Source of the DNA: Acestrorhynchus altus
Taxonomy: Eukaryota; Chordata; Actinopteri; Characiformes; Acestrorhynchidae
Assembly: GCA_034509495.1 (NCBI GenBank)
Contig: CM067522.1
Location: 18,358,928 to 18,422,927, forward strand
Length of the DNA: 64,000 nucleotides
Direction of reading: 5' to 3'
The notes under the pieces were generated by a model, which was not told where the DNA came from, did no database searches, and worked only from the letters and a program-made list of their open reading frames with translations. Shown here in pieces: positions 25,619 to 37,600 of the stretch (position 1 is the stretch's first letter; each line of letters begins with the position of its first letter). The position numbers and the translations under genes are program-made.

Positions 25619-28600
25619 CTAGTCTTCTTTAGGCTGCTCCCTTTAGGGTTCACCACAGCGGACCATCATATTTATGATCTGCCTTATAGATTTGGTACGT
25701 TTTACGCTGGATGCCCTTCCTGACGCAACCCTCACCATTTATCCGGACTGGCACCAGAAGTGCACAAACTACACCCCTAATGGATGGTACACACATCACT
25801 AGAGTAATTATAGACATTATAAACATCATTTATTAACTCATAATATCATCTGTTATCCATGCCATATTAACACTAAACAATAACCACCATGTCGCCATAG
25901 ACGCTCCTCAAGTCTTTAAGTGTAGATGTGGAACGCAGTGTCTGGTCCTGGATGTTACTGCTATAAACCATAAAAACGTACCTGACTGAGAGGTATAACA
26001 GTGGTGCTTTCATCGGCAGTCTGAATGGTTTTCAGCACTCTCTCAATCCTCTCATAGTTGTAGGGATTCAGCTGCTCAAGAAATGACACAGAACAAAAAA
26101 TAACTACAAAATAAATCTCGAGAAAAAAAACACACTAAATGAATTTCAGCAAACAAATATATAGCCGACCTTGGACAGCGCTGTGTGCAGCCTAATGACC
26201 AAGTCGCTGGTGGAGCTCAGCTGAGGAACAATCTTGAGGGCACGTTCCAGGATGGCCTCGTGACCTAGAGGTGCGTCCTCATCCACCAGGATCAATCCAG
26301 GGTCACCAGCTCCCTCCTTATACTCTCCTTCCTCCTGGAGCAGCAGGGTGGTAATGAACAGACTGACTGCAGAGTCACTGTCCAGCCCGTATGTGCTACA
26401 GAACAAAGAGAGAGTTCACATGAAACTACATATTAATATACATTTAACAGCTGATCCATAACAGACATGTGACCATCAGACTCATGAGCAGTGAAAAAGG
26501 AGGCAAGTTCTGAAACCAAACTCCTGGCAGCGTAGTTCACCGAGCTGAAACAGTGTGAATATAAGCCATTTATAAATAATATTTAGGTATTTGGACTCAT
26601 GTATGAAAAAAATGCAAGCGTATGATGCAGTGAAAACATACTTGCAGTACTCCTGTAATATCTCAGCTGTGATTTTTCTGTTCTTCACGAGGACAGGAAT
26701 CAAATTCCTCTTCGTCTCGGAACACTGTCTGAACACGGACTGAATGGAAACCTGGACAAGCAATGGAGCAGCTCAGCCTAGTATTTAAACTGGTGCTAAT
26801 GGTGCTAATGGTAATTTCTGCAGTTCCAGTAAATATAATGAAACCATAAAATTACAACACATTTTTTGCACAATATCCTTTACAGAATTCCAAATTTATA
26901 GGTGGAAAAATAACTTTTAATGGAAGAAAATGTCATTTTGGAGCATTTCTATTGGCACATTCATCATGTAACTGCATATCCAAACTGTCAAAATGCTAAA
27001 AGGTGATTTTGTGTAATATGTAATATTTACGCTGTATTAAACGCATTTAACTTCAATACAATTCATAAAATGGATAGCATTTAAAAATACATATTCATAT
27101 TTCTATATGTATTAGATACTAAATATGAATAGAATACCATTTGTCAAAAAAAAAAAACTAATTAGATTAGTGATTCATGTACAAACCCCAAGTTTTCCCA
27201 GCTTAATTCCCCATTCTGCATCTGTGATGACCGCCAAGAACTTCTGCTTCTCTTCTATATTATTATGCAATGAACAGAAATGGGCACCAACCATGGCAAC
27301 AGCCTGAGGACGAGGGACACAAAAATGTAAGCTGTTTAAAACGCCAAAGATAAATAAAATCACGGGCTTATTAATTAAGACTGTCTTACCATGATCTTAT
27401 CGTAGTTCTGCCAAGCGCTCATAATTATTTTCCACAGAATATCAAGAACCTCAGATTTACACAAAATGGTGCAAAGTCCGATGGCCAAGTCACAATCGAC
27501 TACCCTCCAGTTCAGAACCTGAAACACAATATTAAAAAGAAAATTGTAATACGTGCAGCTTGGTGGTTAGCAACAAACTAGCCTCCAAGCACGGTGGTCT
27601 CGGGTTCAAGGCCCTTTCTGGGTGGAGTTTCCACGTTCCAAAAACATGGATCAGGTGAACTGGCTACTCTAAATTGCCCTGGTGTGTGTGTGTGAATATA
27701 TGTCTGTATGCCCAGATGTGGATTGGCACTCTCTCCTGGGTGAACCTCCTTAGTGCACAATGTAGTCCTCCAGGTGGTCGGTTGTTTCCAGTGGTGTGTG
27801 TGGTGTGTGCGATTGGCTGCTGCCTGTCACAAGTGTGTGTTGGCTGAGTGTGATTGTGTAAAGTGCTGACTGTGAAGCCTCCTTGGGTATCTTGAAAGGC
27901 ACTATTTAAGTGTAACTAACTAACTAACTAAAAACAACAATGTCCGTCTACAGAACACTCACCTTCTGCAACAAGGAGACCACAACCACCCTGATGGAGG
28001 ACAGAGCGGTCTTCTCGATCGCATCCAGAGTCTGTTTGTCTCTGACTAAACGACTGTTAGTGTGAAGCTGAAATAAAGAAAGAACAAAGTGTGAGATGCT
28101 GACTGATCTAGTTTCAGCAGTTCCTTTATTGTAGACATTAGTCCCACCTTCACACTCAAAGTGAGGTCCATGTTGTTGGAGACAAAGTGCTGCAAAATGC
28201 TGCCGTAAGACTCCAACAAGAGCCTGAGGGCCAGCTCTAGCTGGCTGCACTCCTGCAGACTCTGAAGCATAGTGCTGATGGGGCCCAGCAGCGGCCGAAC
28301 GAAGTCAGTGTCTGATCATAGTAAAATAAAAAATGTTAAAACGCAATTCATCAATTTAGTCATTTCCATTCCCCACCCACTAGTAAAGACTTGCTCCATC
28401 ACACAATGCTATCAGTGCTGGGAGGGTGAAGCAGCAGGTGTTTCCTAAAGTCACATGATGTCAGCTGGCCATGAACTTCTGAAAGTCAATGGACATCTCG
28501 ACATTGGAGAACACTGCCAGTCCTGTTATATCAGCTAACAGGCATGAAACTATTACTGTTCAGGAGTTTCTTCTAGTTTGATCAAAGGTCAATTTGTTGT

Positions 28601-31600
28601 TACAATATGTTGAAGTGAATCGTGTTCTATTAATGCTGAGAATCCGTGATCCACACTTCGCTGGCCGTTACACACCGTATTCTCAGGATCAGAGTAATCT
28701 ACAGATATGATACACATGTCCTATCAAACTTACCCTATCTAGTCACTGTGTGTGTGATCAGTGAGTGAACTGGAATAGAATACAGCTAAAATACACTTAT
28801 TTCCAACCAAATTAAATTCCAGTTTAAAAGCCAGAGGAGTGCATGTTTACTGCTCCGCCCACATGTACAGGCTCAACCTGCATACAGACTCTGACTGATC
28901 AGTGAGAGGGGGTGAGACTAATTACATCACTGACCCAGAACTGAAAATTAGAAGGGAGGAGAGGTTTGCTCTCTTGTTTCGCTCACACAGAGCTCAAATT
29001 TCAAAATTGAAGGCACAAGTAAATTGTTGATCAAAACATGGTCAAATTCATAAAGACCTACATTCTCTTAAATTTAAATTATAAACATATTTAATATTTA
29101 AAATTCTCAATTTTACATCTCAAATGAAGACAAATTTGAAAGCCTAGAATCTCCTAAGAACAAAAACATATGGCATGTGCGACAGTCCCCTTCAAATGTT
29201 TTCCAAATTTATTGGTGAACAGAACTGCAAAAGTCTCATAATATGCTATAAGAATGCATTATAAATACCTTCCTGAAGAGCACAATAGGACAAGCAAGAG
29301 CAGCCCAGGGAATGGAACGCTGAGTCTAAAGAACAGGAAACAAAAGAAATAGAAAGAAAATAAAAATACATTTTAATTATTCTGTGTAATTAAGGATGAG
29401 GTTCCAATAAAAATAATGATACTGTAATAGTAACAAATTTCATAGCATATTGTTGCTATCAGACAAAGCTTGAAACTCCAGAATTCGCATCAATTTTACA
29501 GGAGGAGGAAAAGTGTACGTATCTTTTAAAGGAACAAAATGTCATTTTCATTTCTATTGGCACATTCATCATGAAATGGCATATTCAAATAATCAAAAAG
29601 TGATTTTGTACATGGATTTTGATGTGCGAAATGTTTAACTTTATAAAATAAAAAAATTCTATAAACACATGAAACTAAATATTAATTTGTCATCATACTG
29701 TTAATTAATCCATAAGGAGCATTTAATTTCATTGCAATTCATATTATGCTTGAAACCCATAGAGCAGCCCAGGGAATGGAATGCTAATGGAGTGTAAAGA
29801 ACAGAATTTCAAGCATTCATGCAATAATATACTTTCATCTCTGTGTTTGTGAACAGGGGTTTGTGGTCCCTACGTCAGAGCTACAAAATAATTTACACAC
29901 ATCTATCTCAGAAAATGACTGCGATAAAGATGGGTTGAGATACCGGTGAGTGGCAGAAGACTGGTGGTGATCTTGTATTGAACTGGCAGCACCGACACTG
30001 GATCCAGCACAATTCCATCCTCATTGAAGATGTCCTGAACACTGCTCTCAGTGTAGGAATCATCCTCACCATTCAGCACGGCATCCTGGACACATATACA
30101 TTTACACTGTACATACACACCACTCATTTCCATGGTCAATTTGCTAGGATACTTAACAGACTGGGAATTTGGTGGATCCGTTGCAATTTTTCTTGCTCTT
30201 TTAAATGGAACCCTGCACTGTCAATGCAGAGCTTTCAAAAGAAAAATAAATGTGTTTTTATAGATTGATATGTTTAATAAATTTGTCCTTGTCCTACACG
30301 TAAGCCATTACAAAAAGATTTGTTATTAAACCTTCCTTAAGCTATAATATCAGAACTAGAAGCAGACCACAGTCATACAGCAGTAGAATGGTTCCTAAAC
30401 TCCATAAACTGCAGCCGCCACCACATCCAGGGAGCAACTTATCATCACACGTTATCATCAACGTAAAGAATTAATGGTTATTAAGTTGCTTGTTTAAAAA
30501 GACATTTACACTTAAAACATTGACACTGACAGCCCTAAATGTAAGCTACCCAAATACAATGACAATTAAGGGAGTAAGAAAATACTGAGATATCAAAAGC
30601 ATCACAATATATGTTTTGAAATATGGTATTGATTTCCAAAAACACAGCATGGATTTTAAGTTTATTGCTTGATGTGCAAGAAACGTACCTTCGCAACAAA
30701 GCCGTAGTCATCAATCTGACACTGACGGTACACATCGGCAGCCCCGCGGGTGCTTTTACACAACTCCACACAGTCAAGCAGCAGATCTGACCCGGAGACA
30801 GATATACAGTGAACTGTATTAATGTTGTTTAATTATTTATCGAGTACAACTGAAGGAAGCCAAACTCTGGGAAGTGAGTGGGGACAAGACGAAAAGCTAA
30901 TGGGTTACAATCTGTTCAGATTCAGTCTTTTGTTAAAGTGTTACAACTGCGCTACAATGTGCAGGCTCTGGGAGTCATTGCCATAAATCAGCCAATGAAA
31001 CAAGCCCTCTGTGAAAGGAAAATCAGCGTGTTTATGTCTGAGGTAAAATAACAGGGTGGTAAAAACCCATCTGAGCACTTTTCAGCAAAGTCAAAAAGAG
31101 ATTGGATAAATCAAGTTATTTCATTTAGATTCGATAGAAAAAGTACCAATCAAGTGTGATTTATCATACAATTCTGATTCAAATCAAAGTCAAAAATTTA
31201 TTTGTATTATGCTTTTAATAACTGATGTCACGACAGCAAAAATAAGATCAATGAACAAAGGACAAAGACCTAACCCCCACCCACCCCCTGTGGTTTCGTT
31301 TCTACAACAGTAAAGCTGCGGGTACCTGTGTGGCAGATTGTGATGGCCTGGCAGGCCAGCTTGTGGATGAGCGCTGGGAGGTTCACTCTCTCAGGCAGCA
31401 CCATCGGGACATTATCCTCCAGCATCTGGCAGAGGCGCTGAGCAGTGCTAAACAGAACTCTCCCGGTGCTGGAGTTGGGATGATGCTCATACAGTTCACT
31501 AAAGAGGAGGAAAGCCACCTGTCACTCAGAGATGTGTAGTTTATCCTTTAGGACCTTCAGGTGATCATGTTGCCTCCATATTTGTGCCTTGTCTGTGTGT

Positions 31601-34600
31601 TATGTTACGATAAATACACATTAGCTGGAACAGAGTTGTTGCTTGTGTATGTCTCTGAGACTCGTTTGATTGGTCAGTCATTTGACTCTGCCCACTCCCC
31701 GGCACTGAGACCACAATAATAATTCACAATAATAAAAGACAAATGGACAAAAAATATGGTGAGTGGGAAACAGTTTAATGTTTTGGTCTGAGTAAGGAGC
31801 TGCAGAAGGAGCTGCTGGCTGTGCAGCGAGTGAGTGGAGTTCGGTAGTTACACACAGCAACAAGCTACTAATTAAGGAATTATAATATTAATATTAAAAC
31901 ATATTAAACGTGATGTTCATGTTTATTATTTAAATAACACGGCATCACATTCTATTGCTTTAGTATATAATTACTATATAAATGTAAGAATTTTGTGAAA
32001 ATTTGTAAAAGACCAAGAACTCGTGCCTTACCTGAGAATTTTAAGGGCTTTCTCCACATTACCAGCTTCTAAAGCTCGAACTGCCAGGTCTGCCCACAGC
32101 TCCTGCTCAGTCCTCTGGAGGTGTCTGGCCAGGCGGTGCAGTCCAGCCTCAGTGGAGAGGGTTTTCGTTTTCCCGTCAGGATCATTGGCCACTGTTGCTT
32201 TGGCCTTGCTGTCTCCTTTAATAAAATCTACTTTGTCAGGGTGTTTCTTCCCCGAGTGTCGCCAAGCTCTTGTGTTCTCATACGCAGTGATGAGCTGCTG
32301 ATTAAACTTCTGTCTCACTGCTGGGTCATCATATTCCTCAGGGGTCAGGAAAATGTCAAAGTCCTCCTGAAGGACAGGAATAGAGGAGAAAATCATAAAC
32401 AGAGCAGATCTTTAAAGCTGTACTAAAAAAATAGGGGTGTAATGGTACAAGTACCGTTCTGGGGTCACTGTTTGGTGCACGCAGTCGTACAGAGAACACA
32501 CAGTAGGTGTAGCATTTAGGAATGCGTAAAGATTGTTGAACATAAAGCAGACCCAAGGTTTACTCAAAGGTTCCACTTGGAAACTGGCACTCATAACCCA
32601 CGTGGCAAGCATGGTCATACACAATGAGCACACAGAGCCTTTAAGACTGCATGAAAGTCCACTTTTTGAACTCCCTGTCGCTGATCACAGGTCAGAAACT
32701 ATCCTCTATCTGCAGTGACATTAACCAGTAACATACCAGAGAAACCAATACTGACCGTAAGAATGCTAAGATACAGAAGCTTCACTGTAGAGAAAGTACA
32801 ACATGTGATGCTCGCTCTACCATTTAACAATAATTTGTTTATGAGGAAATAAATAAATAAACAGAGACACCACTGAGCTACAGACTTCAGTGGCTGAGTC
32901 AGTCCTGCCTGTTTGGGTGAAATATTGAGCAAAGTGAGCAAATTGTGAGCAAAGCTGAATGAAACATAACCAGCAACCAGTAACCATAACATGAAACAGT
33001 TGTTATTGCAGCCAAGGTTTGTTGTACCAAGTACTAGTCTGATGGGGTTTAATATTTGGTTGGTGTAGAATAGCATGTAATACCTCCTTCCTTTTTGCAG
33101 ACAAGGTGTTGATTCCAGTGCCAAAAAAAAACAGTCCACCATAATAAGAGTACTGGGGCAAGATCCCCACCACTACACTGTATTAATACACCATCAATAC
33201 ACTGTGTCACCTGATTCAAATGTAAGTCACTCTGGATAAGAACAGCAGCCAGTATAGACATTCATGCAAGCAGCATTTTAATTTTTTTAAGATCTGGTGA
33301 CAAATGTATGAATTCTGACTGCCATTCATTTAAGTCGAGACTCAAACTACAAACTTAAAAATGGTGCTTGCAAATGTACCACCCCGGTGAAAACCTGCAG
33401 AGTCCACCCGTTCTGATTGGTGAACCCCTGGCTGCTGTGTTTTTGAGACAAAGAGAGGAATCAGTATTTAGAAAGCTTTAAAATTTGCATTCCTTGTCTT
33501 TCCTAATGATGACTGAACGAGCCATAACCCTACCAGGCTAATACATTCCTGAAACCTCAGGGTTCTTAGGGTTCACATACTTATGCAAGGTTATTCCCTT
33601 CCTTTTTTTCAGTCCAAAAATGTACAAAGCCAAAATACACTGGTATTGCTTACAATGTTGAATTGTGTTTCATCTTTAACTTTGTCTTTAGGAGACAGTT
33701 CACAGTAACTCATTCTCACCAGGGTCCCAAACGTCTGCATGACACTCAAATGAACTTGATTAAAATGGGTATCAATTTTAATGTCAGGAGTGATTTTTAA
33801 TATATGAAATTTAAGAATGTGCCCTGGCCAGTAATGCTGACAAATCTTTTTCTGTACCTGCAAGTGAGCAATGGCTGTGAACATTTTTAAGTTGTTCTCA
33901 CAATCCATTCTCTTCAGGGCATCATCTGTGAGAACAAAAAAGGCAAATCTCTGATAATTATACAATCAGAACACAAAATGCAGCTGTATTTCAAATGGGT
34001 TTGGAATTTACATCGCTTACAAAACAATAAATTCACACACTGTAACTGAATATTAATTATCTGCATGATATTGGAAAAAAACTGACATTGCAACATATAT
34101 TTCTGATGCAATATGGAAAAATACAGGTATTTTCACCAAATTTCAAAAGACGTCAGTGATCCAACATGTCCAACATGTCATTAAATTAGCCCTATATGAC
34201 GCTGCATGTCTTGATTGTGAATATTGTCCACATTGCAATGACAATGCTGAAATGATTGTGTAGATGTCCTAAATGCAATAATGAGCACTACCTCAACATT
34301 TTTCAGCATAATCGCAAAATATCCTCCTCACAGCCGACACTTGGACGCAACTGACATTGAAAAAATCTGATTTAAGGGCAGGTTTCTCAGACAGGGACTA
34401 AACTAAGCCTTGTCCCACACTAAATTTTACCTTCAGTGAAAAATCACCGCTGAGAATGTTTTGCAGCCCACAATGAGGCTTAATCCCTGTCTGGGAAAGT
34501 AACCATAAAAGCTCCAGCTATCATTCACACTGCAAAGATTCAGCACAAAAATGTGAACAGCCTAAAATGGCTCAGAACTACAACACTTTAGATACATTTT

Positions 34601-37600
34601 CAAAGGATGAAATGGTTTTACATTGTAATTAATCCATTTAGAAACTGCGTATGTACATGTGTGTATACTAAAACCGGCTTTGAACCAGCTGTCTCGCTGT
34701 GTCAACGTCGGATTGGTGTTTATGTGCCACATAAAATCCAACGGGCTTCAAAAAGAATCACCTTTCTGGATGCTGTGCAGGTACTTCAGTGCCTCGGCCA
34801 ATGTCTGGGTGACTTGCATGAGCAGTTTCTTAAGCTGTCGAGCAAATGTGGCCATTACTAATCTTCCAAAACTATTTCATTCCAAAGAACGTCTAGATGC
34901 TTACACAACAAACAAACCTCATCGCAAACGTAGTCCTTATCCTCAAGCTTAAGTCTTGCCCAACTGACCAGCCGTTCAATTACGAGCTCAGCCTCCGCAG
35001 GTGGGAGCTTTTTCAGCTGTGATATGCACTTCTCCCTCTGCGAATACAAAAAACAAACATGAAAAATAACAATAAAAAAAATAGACAAACTAATGCAATC
35101 TGATAGCGAGACCTTACAGCCCATCCGGAAAGTATTTACAGGGCATCGGTTTGAGCACATTTTATGTTACAGCCTTATTTTAAAATGGATTAAATTCATT
35201 ATGTGCTTGATGATCAACATCCTTGATGATAACCTGCTCCAGAGCCCTCTGGACCTCACACTGGGATGAAGGTTTATCTTCCAACAGGAGAACCACCCTA
35301 AGCACACAGCCAAGATGGAGGAGGACTGAACAGCCCACACTTGCTTTTCCAAATGAAATCATTGCACCTGTCTGACCGTTTGTTCTGAGAGAAGCACTGT
35401 TTGTGTTTGTGTTGTCAGAATATTGTGCAGATCAAATGGACCCACACTTTACACAGTCCGTTTCTGAACCCAGTAAATATGAAGTGTTCTGGTCAACAAA
35501 CCTCATTACGCTCCAGAAGCTGAATACAGTGGATGTAGTGGATTTCAGATGAACAGAGCTTATAAGCTTCAGCGAGTTTCAGAGAGTCCTCCAGAGAGGT
35601 GGGCAGGTCCTGCTTCAGAATGTGCCTCACCAGCATCTGTGCAGAGTGAGCACATATTTAAATCAACATCAATCACCCTAATGAGGAAATCACCCTCTAA
35701 GCATTAACGTCATCAGAAATGTGAGTGGTGCTGTAGTGCTAACAGATCTTCACACACATTGTTCATAAGGCACGCACACACACACACAGTGTTTAGGCAG
35801 CCTGTGTAAATGAAATTGTAAATCTCTTGATCCGAGCCTTATTTATACTTCTCATCCAACACCTGCTTTGGTAAATCACTTCTCAGTGATGTTAAATCAG
35901 GTGCGCTGATGATGGAATTGAACAGATCCAGGCGCTGGATCTATGTGTTATACATACGCTTTTTGGCTACACATGCATACCAGAAAAACCTGAGACACAA
36001 CGCCACTGAAAACACTTACCATGGTCTCCCTGGAGTTAGAGAGTGTCAAGTTGCGAATTCCATAACATCGCAAGAGTTTCTTCAGCTCCATCAAACGATA
36101 GCTCTCTTTGAGAAGCTCCTGTCTATAAGAATAAAATAATTTACATTTATGATGACAGAAATCCACATTTAAGCCCATGTTTCAATAAAAAGGATGAAAT
36201 ATTAATGGTTAGAACATGAATATTACACACAGTGCAGTTCGTAGGAGTTTGCTCTGCTGTGTAGTTACTTACTTGGGGTGCTCCTTTTCCAGATGCTGCT
36301 GAACGAGTTTCTCTATATTGTGATTCCAGGGGACCACAGCCTTATACGTTATCTCAAGCACAGCATCCATCACCAGCTAAAACACACAGCGTGACAGTTT
36401 CCTGTGCGTTTAGGTTCAAGGAATCAGCATAATATAGCATTACATGGTTATTTTCTTTTTGTAAACAAATGTTTACTGACAAGGGATCTGAGATATGAGA
36501 AGAACAGGCATAAAAGAACAGCAGCAAACCACCGGAAGCACTAAAGTACTTAAGTTTAGGGATACCGCTGAAATTCAAACAGCGTTTATTCACATTACTT
36601 TTACTTTGTCAGCTGAATGTCGGCCCGGTGTAAATGACAATGTCGGCCCGGTGTAAACACAGGTTTATACTGACGAGCAAAAATGTAAATTCACTTCATA
36701 ATTCATATCTAGAGATTGATGGGCGTGTGAGGGGTTTAGGTTTTGGAGGGTTATTGTAGTTTAGCTGTAGTTGGTTACGCTGACAAACCACAGGAGCCTT
36801 AGGTTTCTATAAAGTGTTGTTAAAAACATTTAATCAGTGAAGAAAACTGAGAAAAAAATATTATTAAACAGCTATTTTAATTATTTGTACCAATAAAATC
36901 AACAAAAATGGATATGAACCCAAAAACAGCTGCATATTAATGACAATTTTGTGATTCTTCAAACATGATCAGTTTAATATGTGAACATTTAATTCTATAA
37001 ATTAAGATCTAAGTAAACAGATCCTGGTGTGTTTGTATGTAACGACTGGACTTACATTGGTGTCCGTCATGCACTGAAGCACAGCAACTGCTTTAGCCTC
37101 CCACTCGGTGAACAGAGATGTGATCTGAGAGCTACAGCAATCCAGCAAATCCTGACAAGGAACCACAACTCAAATTAAAACCCAGCAATGTTTAGAGCAA
37201 TGTCCATAAATGCTTTAAGGGGTTAACATAGTTTGGGTCCATTTTAGTCCAAATAAAACAATTTTATGTACTGAATAAAGAGGGACAGACAGGAAATGAT
37301 TACCTTGATGTAGTCCAACAGGATGTGATCGAGGTCAAGCCTGTGCTCAAGAGCATAGGGTCTAACACTGCTCTCAACCACTCCAGCAATCAGCTCTGGA
37401 GCAAGCACTTTATCCAGCATCAGAAAGGCCATACTGCGTGTACTTCCCTATGAAGGAAAACACAAATCACATACATCCACACATGAAAACTGTGGACTTA
37501 AAATTGTGTCCTGAAATCTCCTTTTGACACATCGATTATAAATATGACTTATAAGGCTCGTCTTTGCCCATCATTTGCACTCTACTGATTCCATAACAAG

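Larger units (their letters stand above)
16002..26751 (-). other. kntc1: KNTC1 exons 40-61: C-terminal Rod_C region and stop
   Basis: Exons: 26642-26751, 26170-26395, 25982-26071, 24927-25095, 24640-24698, 23813-24029, 23219-23292, 22317-22527, 22069-22181, 21913-21968, 21334-21412, 20707-20831, 20281-20416, 20011-20106, 19876-19932, 19718-19772, 19555-19618, 18296-18425, 17190-17279, 16944-17098, 16170-16272, 16002-16037. They cover about residues 1420-2235 including the Rod_C (Sec39/Dsl1-like) solenoid, the most conserved part: LNEETLPTLLLISKLMK, ILLEKWLCK and SPKEGMIKGLWKNHSNE. Exon 60 was extended to the GTAATG donor at 16164-16169 because the earlier GTTGCT at 16188-16193 is a poor donor; both keep the frame. 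The last exon encodes only EFLAQAMESQG plus TGA. Confidence 0.92.

Noticed and set aside
34606..34952. Plus-strand frames of 84-97 codons at 34.6-34.95 kb
   Set aside because: Antisense to KNTC1 exon 29 and part of exon 28.
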